A DNA stretch of 18,846 nt from an uncultured Tannerella sp. (GCA_938036405.1 CALHPT010000099.1:1-18846), one strand, 5' to 3'. Shown: positions 1-8,096, numbered from the stretch's first letter. Notes: generated by a model not told the origin, from the letters alone. Made by a program: numbers and translations.

Positions 1-296
1 AAGCACAAACATGTTACACAAAACACCTTCGCGCCACGATCAATAGGACAACTCATCAACAACTTATACCTATTGATCAAGATCGAAAGAGCGCGCCACC
101 AAGTAGACACACAATCGCGCTAAGAGCGATGTATAGATATAACTACCTGTTATTCTTCATCGTAATCATCAGAAAAGGGAATCAGCTACAAACTAATTCA
201 AATGATTATCACGGACAGATGAGACTCTCTTATGGAGATTAAAAATGCAGAACAGAAATGCGCCCAAATCCGGGATTTAGGGGCTATTTTTCAGAG

Positions 297-320
297 AAAC
301 GGGCTTAGAATCCCGTTTTT
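297..320 (+). terminator. Terminator-like hairpin plus T-run
   Basis: AAACGGG (297-303) pairs perfectly with CCCGTTT (312-318) across an 8-nt loop, and a run of five T (316-320) overlaps the 3' arm. This has the shape of an intrinsic terminator on the forward strand. It could end a transcript entering from the left of the window. The gene it would serve is not visible, so the role is inferred. Confidence 0.35.
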
Positions 321-370
321 AGGGATGCGCCGATGAAGCAACGAGGTTGGAAACGGATTTTTGGGAGTGT

Positions 371-509
371 ACCAACGGATCCACAAGCGCGGAGGCCGGG
401 ATTTGGGCGTAAACAGAGCGAGAAACAAGGGCGGGAAGCGGGGGTTGGCGTGTGCCGACGGACCCACAAGCGCGGAGGGCGAGATTTGAGGGAAAACCGA
501 CGGAGAAAC
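371..509. repeat. Imperfect 83-bp tandem direct repeat
   Basis: Positions 371-426 and 454-509 align without gaps over 56 bases with about 11 differences. Both hold the shared block CCACAAGCGCGGAGG and end in GAGAAAC. A third, more decayed copy seems to lie upstream: CCGGGATTT at 270-278 and GAGAAAC at 294-300 have the same internal spacing as 396-404 and 420-426. No convincing reading frame runs through the repeat. It may be a non-coding intergenic repeat family or a remnant of duplication in the leader of the murA operon. Confidence 0.6.
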
Positions 510-538
510 ACACTCGGGGGCCAATCGGGGGGAATCTC

Positions 539-546
539 TACTTTTG
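539..546 (+). promoter_or_regulatory. Bacteroidetes -7 box upstream of the DUF4290-murA operon
   Basis: TACTTTTG matches the Bacteroidetes sigma-ABfr -7 consensus TAnnTTTG and lies about 30 bases before the first start codon. This would give a short, AT-rich leader of roughly 25 bases. I see no clear TTTG -33 element at the expected distance, so the assignment rests on the -7 box and position alone. Confidence 0.4.
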
Positions 547-576
547 CGGCCTCATCAATAATATATTAAGCTAACA

Positions 577-1191
577 ATGAAGTACAACACTGCCGAAAAA
601 CATTTGGTATTGCCGGAGTACGGGCGCAACGTCCAAAATTTGGTCGACTACTGCGTGACGATCGAAGACCGAGAGGAACGTAACCGTTGTGCAAACGCCA
701 TCATCTCGATCATGGGCAACCTGTATCCGCAACTGCGCGATGTAAACGACTTCAAGCATATTCTCTGGGATCATCTGGCTATTATGTCAGACTTCAAGCT
801 GGATGTGGACTACCCTTATGAGGTGGTCAAGGAGGCCGATTTGCAGACGCGTCCGCCGCGCATCCCGTACGTCAGCACACGCATCCGGTCACGCCAATAT
901 GGCAAGATCATGGAACAAATGGTGGGCAAGGCGACGGAAATGGAGAACAGCGAGGCGAAGGACTATCTGGTGCTGGCGCTGGCGAACCAAATGAAGCGTT
1001 CCTACGTGACGTGGAACAACAAAGACACGGTGAGCGACGCGAAGATCTTTAAGGATTTGGCGCAGCTGTCCGACGGCTTGATCGACCTCAAGGAGGGCGA
1101 CCTGAAACTCATCGAAGGTCGCGAGCTGCAACAAGTGGCTGCGGCGGCACAACACCAAAACAAGAACAAAAGATTCCGCAAGAAGAAATGA
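577..1191 (+). CDS. DUF4290 family protein
   Basis: A 204-residue cytoplasmic protein with no signal peptide or membrane segment. It is recognised as the DUF4290 family, of unknown function, which in Bacteroidales commonly precedes murA. The N-terminal half is acidic to neutral, with a helical segment around residues 35-70; the last ~12 residues are strongly basic (QNKNKRFRKKK), suggesting an RNA- or membrane-surface-binding tail. The ATG at 577 follows an AT-rich leader and a TAnnTTTG box, and gives a protein starting MKYNTAEKHLVLPEYGRN, as expected for the family. Its stop codon overlaps the murA start (ATGA), so the two are probably translationally coupled. The family call comes from memory of the sequence and from gene order, not from a search. 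Confidence 0.8.
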   Translation: MKYNTAEKHLVLPEYGRNVQNLVDYCVTIEDREERNRCANAIISIMGNLYPQLRDVNDFKHILWDHLAIMSDFKLDVDYPYEVVKEADLQTRPPRIPYVSTRIRSRQYGKIMEQMVGKATEMENSEAKDYLVLALANQMKRSYVTWNNKDTVSDAKIFKDLAQLSDGLIDLKEGDLKLIEGRELQQVAAAAQHQNKNKRFRKKK

Positions 1192-2495
1192 GCTCGTTCG
1201 TGATTGAGGGGGGGCACCGGATGCGGGGTGAAATCACGCCGCAGGGAGCCAAGAATGAGGCGCTGCAGGTGATCTGCGCCACGCTGCTGACCAGCGAGAA
1301 GGTGGAAATACGGAACGTGCCCGACATTCTGGATGTGGCCAACTTGATCCGTCTGCTGGCCGACATGGGCGTGAAGGTGGAGCATGTGTCGGAAGGTGTC
1401 TACACGTTTCAAGCTGACGCGATCGACCTGAGCTATCTGGAGACGGACGACTTCCTGCGTCGGGCGGGATCGCTGCGCGGGTCGGTGATGATGACCGGGC
1501 CGCTGTTGGCGCGCTATGGACGGGCGATGCTGCCGAACGTGGGCGGTGACAAGATCGGACGTCGGCGCCTCGACACGCACATCTTGGGCTTCCGCAAGCT
1601 CGGCGCAGAGATGATCTATCACACGGCGCGGCGCACGGGCGAGCTGCGGGCCGAAAAGCTCCGTGGCACCTATATGCTGCTCGACGAAGCCTCGCTGACG
1701 GGGACGGCCAACATCCTCATGGCGGCCGTAATGGCCGAAGGCGTGACGACGATCTACAATGCGGCGTGCGAACCGTACATCCAGCAACTCTCCGCCATGC
1801 TGATCCGCATGGGGGCGAAGATCTCGGGCGTGGGGTCGAACCTGCTGACCGTGGAGGGCGTGCGCTCGCTACGGGGAACGACACACACCGTGCTGCCGGA
1901 CATGATCGAAGTGGGCAGTTTTATCGGTATGGCCGCCATGACAGGCTCCGACCTGCGCATCAAGAACGTGAACTACGACCAGCTGGGGATCATCCCCGAC
2001 GCCTTCCGTCGGTTGGGGATACAGATGACGCAGGAGGGCGACGATATCCATGTGCCGACGCATGAGGCGTACGAGATCGAGACCTTCATGGACGGCTCGA
2101 TCATGACGATCGCCGACGCACCGTGGCCGGGCTTGACGCCGGACTTGCTGAGCGTCATCCTCGTCGTGGCGACGCAGGCGCGGGGCAGCGTGTTGATCCA
2201 CCAAAAGATGTTTGAGAGCCGGCTCTTCTTCGTCGATAAGCTGATCGACATGGGCGCGCAGATCATCCTCTGCGACCCGCATCGGGCGACAGTCATCGGG
2301 CTGGGGAACCGCTTCCGGTTGCGTGGGGCGAAAATGACGTCGCCAGACATTCGCGCCGGCATCGCCCTCCTGATCGCCGCCATGAGCGCCGACGGCACGA
2401 GCCACATGGACAACATCGAGCAGATCGACCGCGGCTATCAACACATCGACCGTCGATTGAACGCCCTGGGGGCCTGCATCAGGCGGGTGGATTGA
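1188..2495 (+). CDS. murA: UDP-N-acetylglucosamine 1-carboxyvinyltransferase
   Basis: Catalyses the first committed cytoplasmic step of peptidoglycan synthesis, transferring enolpyruvate from PEP to UDP-GlcNAc. At 435 residues it is full length. Visible family features: KNE at residues 22-24 (the catalytic Lys22 of E. coli MurA), GPLLARYG near 104-111, and the active-site loop with GGDKIGRRRLDTH around 119-131. In E. coli that loop carries Cys115; here the equivalent residue is Asp121 (GAC at 1548-1550). A Cys-to-Asp change at this site is known to keep activity while preventing alkylation by fosfomycin, as in mycobacteria and chlamydiae, so intrinsic low sensitivity is inferred. The start ATG overlaps the DUF4290 stop by four bases. 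The stop overlaps a TTG that could start rimM, but I prefer a later ATG for rimM. Confidence 0.95.
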   Translation: MSSFVIEGGHRMRGEITPQGAKNEALQVICATLLTSEKVEIRNVPDILDVANLIRLLADMGVKVEHVSEGVYTFQADAIDLSYLETDDFLRRAGSLRGSVMMTGPLLARYGRAMLPNVGGDKIGRRRLDTHILGFRKLGAEMIYHTARRTGELRAEKLRGTYMLLDEASLTGTANILMAAVMAEGVTTIYNAACEPYIQQLSAMLIRMGAKISGVGSNLLTVEGVRSLRGTTHTVLPDMIEVGSFIGMAAMTGSDLRIKNVNYDQLGIIPDAFRRLGIQMTQEGDDIHVPTHEAYEIETFMDGSIMTIADAPWPGLTPDLLSVILVVATQARGSVLIHQKMFESRLFFVDKLIDMGAQIILCDPHRATVIGLGNRFRLRGAKMTSPDIRAGIALLIAAMSADGTSHMDNIEQIDRGYQHIDRRLNALGACIRRVD

Positions 2496-2521
2496 CGTAC
2501 GCGGGAAGACCTATACAACGC

Positions 2522-3052
2522 ATGATTCGGAAAGAGGAAGTCGCAGCTGTCGGGGAGCTTGTCAAGCCGCACGGCATCTCTGGTGAGATGGTGATGACGA
2601 CGGTGTACGACGGGTTGTTTGACGACATGGAGGATCCCTACCTCGTCTGCGACATGGACGGCATCCTCGTGCCATTTTTTATTGAGAGTTATCGCCCGCG
2701 GGGTGGCAGCTCGCTGCTGGTGAAGTTGGACTACGTAGACGACGATCGGGCGGCGCGGCGATTTGCCCATCACACGGTCTATTACCCCATCGACCGTCTG
2801 CCCGAGGATGATCCCGAAGGCGACGAACCGACGTGGGAGCGCTTCGTGGGCTATCAGCTGACGGACACCGCGGGCCATGCGGTGGGTACGGTGGAAAGCG
2901 TGGACACATCGACGGCCAATGTGCTGTTTAGCGTCGATCGCAAGGGAGAAGAGCTACTCATCCCGGTGGCGGTCGAGGTGGTGCGTACGGTGGATCACGC
3001 CGCGCGACGCATCGCTGTGGATATGCCCGAGGGGCTGTTGGATTTGAACTAA
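2522..3052 (+). CDS. rimM: Ribosome maturation factor RimM
   Basis: A 30S assembly factor that binds ribosomal protein uS19 and helps mature the 3' domain of 16S rRNA. The ATG at 2522 gives 176 residues, a normal length. The N-terminal RimM barrel starts at once (VAAVGELVKPHGISGEM, residues 7-23). The C-terminal PRC-barrel-like half (about 100-176) contains VGYQLTDTAGHAVGTVESV and ends with the typical MPEGLLDLN. An in-frame TTG at 2492 would add ten residues and overlap the murA stop, but the added stretch has no family resemblance. Placement straight after murA and before the M23 gene fits one transcript. GC content and codon use match the neighbours. Confidence 0.93.
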   Translation: MIRKEEVAAVGELVKPHGISGEMVMTTVYDGLFDDMEDPYLVCDMDGILVPFFIESYRPRGGSSLLVKLDYVDDDRAARRFAHHTVYYPIDRLPEDDPEGDEPTWERFVGYQLTDTAGHAVGTVESVDTSTANVLFSVDRKGEELLIPVAVEVVRTVDHAARRIAVDMPEGLLDLN

Positions 3053-3063
3053 GAAGAAGCTGT

Positions 3064-3948
3064 ATGAAGAAAAAAGAGAAAAAGGCGGCAAGCCATAACG
3101 TGAAAAAGAAATCGTTCTGGAAGCGCATCCGCTTCAAGTATAAGCTGTCGTTCATCAACGAATCGACGCTCGACGAGGTGTTCAGCTTCCGTGTCTCGCA
3201 GCTGTGGTTCTTCTCCGCCGTCTGCCTGTTTGCGCTCAGCCTGATCATCATCACCTCGCTCATCATCATCACCACGCCCATCCGCAACTACCTGCCCGGC
3301 TACCTCGACGCCGAGGTACGTCGCGAGATCGTGCAGAGCGCCATCAAGGCCGACTCGCTCGACGCAGCGCTGAAGCTACAACAGCGCTACTTGGCCAACG
3401 TCACGGCCATCATCACCGGAAAGATGAAGCCCGACTCTATTCACGCCGTCGACTCGTCATCCTACATCAACGCCGACTACAACATTCCCCGCTCGAAGGA
3501 CGAAGCGGCCTTCGTCAAGAAGTATGAGGAAGAGGAGAAGTACAACCTCAGCTCCACCAACGCTCCACGACTGACGGAAAACGCCTTCTTCTACAAGCCC
3601 GTCAACGGTGTCATCTCGTCGCACTACAACATCGAGAAGCGTCACTACGGCGTCGATCTCGTGGCCGGGCTCAAGGAGAGCGTCGTGTCCACGCTGGAGG
3701 GTACCGTCATCTACACCGGCAACGATCCGGCCTTCGGCAACGTGATCGCCGTGCAACACAAGAACGGCTTCATGTCCGTCTACAAGCACAACGACATGCT
3801 GCTGAAGGATGTCGGCGATCATGTGGTGGCCGGCGAGGCCATCGCACTGGTCGGTAACACCGGCAGACTCTCCACAGGCCCGCACCTGCACTTCGAGCTG
3901 TGGTATCGCGGCACGTCAGTCAACCCCGAAGAATACATTGCGTTCTGA
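3064..3948 (+). CDS. Membrane-anchored M23 (LytM) family metallopeptidase
   Basis: A probable zinc-dependent cell-wall endopeptidase or divisome-type LytM factor. The 294-residue protein has a very basic cytoplasmic N-terminus (about residues 1-30), one transmembrane segment around 47-71 rich in Leu and Ile, a helical linker (about 80-180) and a C-terminal LytM domain (about 176-292). Zinc-site motifs are present: HYGVD (H194, D198) and HLHFE (H274, H276), plus H242 in the KHND segment, so it looks catalytically competent rather than a degenerate activator. It starts 11 bases after rimM and ends 5 bases before dxr, placing it inside the same operon. The peptidoglycan substrate is inferred from the family. 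The topology (N-in, domain in the periplasm) is inferred from the charge distribution. Confidence 0.9.
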   Translation: MKKKEKKAASHNVKKKSFWKRIRFKYKLSFINESTLDEVFSFRVSQLWFFSAVCLFALSLIIITSLIIITTPIRNYLPGYLDAEVRREIVQSAIKADSLDAALKLQQRYLANVTAIITGKMKPDSIHAVDSSSYINADYNIPRSKDEAAFVKKYEEEEKYNLSSTNAPRLTENAFFYKPVNGVISSHYNIEKRHYGVDLVAGLKESVVSTLEGTVIYTGNDPAFGNVIAVQHKNGFMSVYKHNDMLLKDVGDHVVAGEAIALVGNTGRLSTGPHLHFELWYRGTSVNPEEYIAF

Positions 3949-3953
3949 CAAAC

Positions 3954-5117
<1,164 letters not shown>

Positions 5118-5245
5118 AATGGCTTCAAACTACTCCCCCTAGCTACCCCCTACTACTTCTAACTACCCTTTGACTACCCGGGGCGAAAGCTCCGTAACTA
5201 CCGCGGCCGCAGGCCGCATAACTACCCCTAACTACTCTGAGATAA
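5118..5245 (+). promoter_or_regulatory. CTAC-repeat leader with two GC hairpins before rseP
   Basis: A 128-base gap dominated by the tetramer CTAC, mostly as (A)ACTACC. CTAC starts at 5130, 5143, 5150, 5153, 5163, 5174, 5198, 5222 and 5232, often 10-13 or exactly 24 bases apart. Two small hairpins sit between repeats: GGGGC-GAAA-GCTCC (5180-5193, GNRA-type loop, one G-T pair) and GCGGCC-GCA-GGCCGC (5203-5217). The stretch between the two 24-base steps therefore reads as hairpin, CTAC, hairpin, CTAC. No TAnnTTTG box is obvious. It may be a structured 5' leader of rseP or a dispersed intergenic repeat; neither is proven. Confidence 0.5.
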
Positions 5246-6571
5246 ATGGAAACCTTTTTGATTAAAGCCCTACAGCTCATCCTCTGCCTGTCGATTCTTG
5301 TGCTGGTGCATGAGTTCGGGCATTTCCTCTTCGCCCGCCTCTTCAAGGTGCGCGTTGAGAAGTTCTACCTCTTCTTCGACCCCTGGTTCGCCCTGTTCCG
5401 GTTCAAACCCAAAAACAGCGACACGGAATACGGCGTCGGTTGGCTACCCCTCGGCGGATACTGTAAGATCTCCGGCATGATCGACGAATCGATGGACAAG
5501 GAGCAGATGGCACAGCCCCCGCAGCCGTGGGAGTTCCGCTCCAAACCGGCCGGGCAACGACTGCTGATCATGGTCGGCGGTGTGCTCTTCAACTTCCTCC
5601 TGGCCATCTTCATCTACTCGATGGTGCTCTTCACGTGGGGCGACACGTACCTGCCGCTCCGGAACGTCACGGCCGGCATGGAGTTCAGCCAGACGTTCCG
5701 CGAGATCGGCTTCCGCAACGGCGACATCCTGCTCCGTGCCGACGATGAACCACTGGAGCGGCTGGACGAACACTGCCTGCGAGAGGTGGTCGGTGCGCGC
5801 ACCGTCACCGTGCTGCGCGACGGACAGGAGACGGCCATTGCCATCCCTGCCGACGCCATGCAGCGCCTGCTCCGCAACAAGGATGGCTTTGCCAACTATC
5901 GCTATCCGGCGGTCATCGACAAGGTCGTCGCTGAGACGGCTCGGCAGGCCGGACTGCGCGAAGGCGACCGCATAACGGCCGTCGACACCGTCGCCAGCGT
6001 GGCTTTCTCCGACCTCCGCGAGCAACTCTACGCCGACCGCGGACGCGAGGCCACGCTGCGCATTGCGCGTGCGGACGGCTCCACGGCGCAGCTCACCGTG
6101 CCCATCGACTCGGCCGGCCATATCGGCGTGCAGATGCGTTCGCCGATGGCTCTCTACGAGACGACGACGCGCACCTACAACCTCTTCACGGCCTTCCCCG
6201 CCGGCGTCGCCTTGGGCTGGAACACGCTCACGGGCTACGTGGGCGACATGAAGTACGTCTTCACCCGCGAGGGCGCCTCGTCGATCGGCGGCTTCGGCAC
6301 GATCGGCAACATCTTCCCCGCGGCTTGGGACGCGCGCACGTTCTGGATGCTGACGGCCTTCCTAAGCGTCATCCTAGCCTTCATGAACATCCTGCCCATC
6401 CCGGCGCTCGACGGCGGGCACATCATGTTCTTGCTCTACGAGGTGGTGACGCGTCGCAAGCCGTCGGATAAGTTCCTCGAGTACGCCCAGATCGTGGGCA
6501 TGGTGCTGCTCTTCGGCCTGCTGCTCTACGCCAACGGCAACGACGTGCTGCGCTTCTTCTTCCGAAGCTGA
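5246..6571 (+). CDS. rseP: RIP metalloprotease RseP (site-2 protease)
   Basis: An inner-membrane zinc protease that cuts transmembrane substrates such as anti-sigma factors and remnant signal peptides. At 441 residues it is full length. The active-site motif HEFGH lies at residues 22-26 inside the first membrane segment. GGVLFNFLLA (111-120) marks the second conserved membrane region, and NILPIPALDGG (381-391, D389) supplies the third zinc ligand. Two PDZ-like segments occupy roughly 125-300, with GFRNGDIL and GLREGDRI carrier loops. The C-terminus is a final hydrophobic helix. It follows dxr after a repeat-rich 128-base gap, an arrangement common in Bacteroidales. In this phylum the substrates are likely ECF anti-sigma factors, but none is encoded nearby. 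Confidence 0.94.
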   Translation: METFLIKALQLILCLSILVLVHEFGHFLFARLFKVRVEKFYLFFDPWFALFRFKPKNSDTEYGVGWLPLGGYCKISGMIDESMDKEQMAQPPQPWEFRSKPAGQRLLIMVGGVLFNFLLAIFIYSMVLFTWGDTYLPLRNVTAGMEFSQTFREIGFRNGDILLRADDEPLERLDEHCLREVVGARTVTVLRDGQETAIAIPADAMQRLLRNKDGFANYRYPAVIDKVVAETARQAGLREGDRITAVDTVASVAFSDLREQLYADRGREATLRIARADGSTAQLTVPIDSAGHIGVQMRSPMALYETTTRTYNLFTAFPAGVALGWNTLTGYVGDMKYVFTREGASSIGGFGTIGNIFPAAWDARTFWMLTAFLSVILAFMNILPIPALDGGHIMFLLYEVVTRRKPSDKFLEYAQIVGMVLLFGLLLYANGNDVLRFFFRS

Positions 6572-6595
6572 CGGCGGCTGCGGCCACGAACGAAT

Positions 6596-6644
6596 AATGC
6601 CGGGTACATGATGAGGGAGACGCTCCCCACATGTGCCCGGCATT
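6596..6644. terminator. Bidirectional hairpin terminator between convergent genes
   Basis: AATGCCGGGTACATG (6596-6610) pairs with CATGTGCCCGGCATT (6630-6644), with a single G-T pair. The loop contains a second stem, GGGAG-ACG-CTCCC. It lies 24 bases after the rseP stop and 53 bases beyond the stop of the opposing minus-strand gene, so it can serve both. No strong T-run follows on either strand. The same stem sequence recurs at 12748-12788. Confidence 0.75.
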
Positions 6645-6697
6645 GCTTTATCCGCCCCCGGCCTGGCGAGGGCGAATGGATGCACGCTCCCCCCCAG

Positions 6698-7486
6698 TCA
6701 CTCCTCTGACTGATCGCCGTCAGGCTTCGCCGCGCCCCGATTCCGCTGCCCGACCTTCTTGTTGTACGTCGTCTTGTAAGCAGCCGTCACCTTGTTCATA
6801 TCCTTGATGAGGGCCCCAATCGCGGCGCGATCTTCCTCATTGGCGGCATGCAAGAAAGCGGCTTCGATGTAGCAGCAAACGACGTCGTAAGCCTCGCTCG
6901 TCTCGGCGCGTACCACGCGCGAATTGGGCAGATCTTCCCTCGGCGACTCCACCTGCCGCTGGAGGCGAAGCGCGACGAAGGACTCGTTCAGGGCGAAAAG
7001 CTCCGTAAAGGAGTCGGTGAGCCCCAACGTGGCGATGTCGTCCGTCCGTGTGCTCACGTCCTCCTTCAGCGCTCGGATATTGGCCGATTCCTCGTCGAGC
7101 GAAGCCCGCTGAGTATTTGAGTAAGGCTTCAGCACGCGTGCCAAGCGTGTGGCGGCCTCGGCAGTAGGCTTTTTGGACGATAGTTTTTGGCCGCGGACTA
7201 TGGCAAAAATGCTCGTCAGCACCTTGTCTCGCTCTTTGTCGAGATTGCTCAGCTGCGTGACAAAAGCCGATTCTTTCACCGTCTTGTTCACCTTCACTTC
7301 CCGGCTTAGCCGCCCGTTCCATATATCCATCAGGCCACCGGGAAATTTCAGTTTCGCCTGATCAAAGGCACTCACTAAGGCATACTGTTCGCTTTGAAAC
7401 TCTACGTGCAGCGCAATGGTAAAGTTCCATCCGCCACGCTCTTCGATTTTAGCGACCTCCGGTAGGTCTTTGCTTGTCGTTGTCAT
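6698..7486 (-). CDS. DUF6261-like protein, function unknown
   Basis: A 262-residue protein from the ATG at 7486; a TTG at 7513 would add nine residues. It is soluble and mostly helical, with no signal peptide, membrane segment or catalytic motif that I can recognise. The basic, helix-rich centre (about 55-110, with VNKTVKESAF and LDKERDKVLTSIFAIVRGQK) and the general layout recall the DUF6261 family of Bacteroidales, proteins of similar length and unknown role; I hold that name with moderate confidence. The C-terminus is charged (GQRNRGAAKPDGDQSEE). It is transcribed against rseP and divergently from the epimerase gene, so its promoter lies beside the palindrome array. A weak TTTG / GACCTTTG promoter pair can be read at 7511-7540. 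Confidence 0.7.
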   Translation of the reverse strand: MTTTSKDLPEVAKIEERGGWNFTIALHVEFQSEQYALVSAFDQAKLKFPGGLMDIWNGRLSREVKVNKTVKESAFVTQLSNLDKERDKVLTSIFAIVRGQKLSSKKPTAEAATRLARVLKPYSNTQRASLDEESANIRALKEDVSTRTDDIATLGLTDSFTELFALNESFVALRLQRQVESPREDLPNSRVVRAETSEAYDVVCCYIEAAFLHAANEEDRAAIGALIKDMNKVTAAYKTTYNKKVGQRNRGAAKPDGDQSEE

Positions 7487-7510
7487 AAGTATCGTCGTTT
7501 TAATGATCCC

Positions 7511-7540
7511 CAAAGGTCATCTTATTCGTTTGAACTCAAA
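7511..7540 (-). promoter_or_regulatory. Candidate promoter of the DUF6261-like gene
   Basis: Read on the minus strand, TTTG (7540-7537) is followed after 18 bases by GACCTTTG (7518-7511), one mismatch from the TAnnTTTG -7 box and close to the usual TTTG-N19-TAnnTTTG spacing. Transcription would start about 20 bases before the ATG at 7486. The -33 TTTG overlaps the end of palindrome copy 0 (7538-7553), so a protein bound there could block or assist polymerase. This is a pattern match only. Confidence 0.35.
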
Positions 7541-7553
7541 CAGGCACCTGTTT
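7538..7553. promoter_or_regulatory. Outlying palindrome (copy 0) of the 41-bp array
   Basis: AAACAGGCACCTGTTT differs from the array palindrome by one base (A for G). It is followed by ACCCTTGCGCAG, the same sequence that follows array palindromes, after which the match stops. It starts 124 bases before the first regular copy (three periods plus one base), so the hairpin-rich segment between them may be an insertion into, or a replacement of, about two to three units. Confidence 0.7.
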
Positions 7554-7564
7554 ACCCTTGCGCA

Positions 7565-7661
7565 GGCCTCTGCCGAGGCCGAGGAAGTTTTGCCCGGTAC
7601 AAAATGAGCCGAGATTTATCATATACCCGGCCAAACTTCGCCGGCGGCCGCAGCCGCCCCC
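7565..7661. other. Hairpin-rich segment interrupting the palindrome array
   Basis: This segment lies between copy 0 and the regular array and is unrelated to the 41-bp unit. It holds three inverted repeats: GGCCTC-TGCC-GAGGCC (7565-7580); a 15-bp pair with 13 matches (7585-7599 with 7624-7638, containing GCCCGGTA and TACCCGGC); and GGCGGC-CGCA-GCCGCC (7643-7658). Its AAACTTCGCCGGCGGCC (7633-7649) resembles sequences at 10716-10738 and 10757-10779, so it may be a copy of a dispersed intergenic repeat. Confidence 0.5.
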
Positions 7662-8071
7662 AAACAGGCGCCTGTTTACTCTTACGCAGATTGCAGGACA
7701 CCAAACAGGCGCCTGTTTACCCTTGCGCAGATTGCAGGACGCCAAACAGGCGCCTGTTTACCCTTACGCAGATTGCAGGACACCAAACAGGCGCCTGTTT
7801 ACCCCTACGCAGATTGCAGGGCCCTAAACAGGCGCCTGTTTACCCCTACGCAGATTGCAGGAGCCCAAACAGGCGCCTGTTTACCGTTACACAAATTGCA
7901 GGACGCCAAACAGGCGCCTGTTTACCGTTATGCAGATTGCAGGAGCCCAAACAGGCGCCTGTTTACCCTTGCGCAGATTGCAGGAGCCCAAACAGGCGCC
8001 TGTTTACCCCTACGCAGATTGCAGGACGCCAAACAGGCGCCTGTTTACCGTTACACAGATTGCAGGACGCC
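7662..8071. repeat. Ten-unit 41-bp tandem array with perfect 16-bp palindromes
   Basis: Ten head-to-tail units start at 7662, 7703, 7744, 7785, 7826, 7867, 7908, 7949, 7990 and 8031, each exactly 41 bases long. Every unit opens with the perfect palindrome AAACAGGCGCCTGTTT, identical in all ten, followed by a 25-base spacer close to ACCCTTACGCAGATTGCAGG plus ACGCC. The spacer varies at several positions (for example CT, CC or GT near its start; ACACC, ACGCC, AGCCC or GCCCT at its end), while TTGCAGG is invariant. Only the palindrome and this short block are fully conserved, which suggests a protein-binding site. A period of 41 is close to four helical turns, so sites would face one side of the DNA. 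It sits between two divergent genes. It is not CRISPR: the spacers are near-identical. Confidence 0.97.
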
Positions 8072-8096
8072 AAACGTGCACACCGCTGCCCGCGCT

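Larger units (their letters stand above)
1..576. other. Gene-free upstream region with hairpins and repeats
   Basis: I find no supported gene here. Two forward frames stay open from the left edge (to the stop at 121-123 and to the stop at 240-242), so the 3' end of a gene starting outside the window cannot be excluded, but neither translation is recognisable. Visible structure: a perfect 10-bp inverted repeat GATCAATAGG / CCTATTGATC (38-47 and 69-78, 21-nt loop), a hairpin followed by a T-run near 297-320, an imperfect 83-bp tandem repeat at 371-509, and a promoter-like box just before the first gene. The left 240 bases are visibly AT-richer than the repeats that follow. Confidence 0.6.

Noticed and set aside
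1..242. 3' end of a coding gene entering from the left
   Set aside because: Two forward frames are open for 40 and 79 codons, but neither gives recognisable sequence and the region is AT-rich, so it cannot be supported.
2492..2521. TTG start for rimM overlapping the murA stop
   Set aside because: The ten added residues lack family similarity; the ATG at 2522 gives the normal RimM N-terminus and length.
7662..8071. CRISPR array
   Set aside because: The regular spacing is suggestive, but the stretches between palindromes are near-identical copies, not unique spacers, and no cas genes are nearby. It is a simple tandem repeat.
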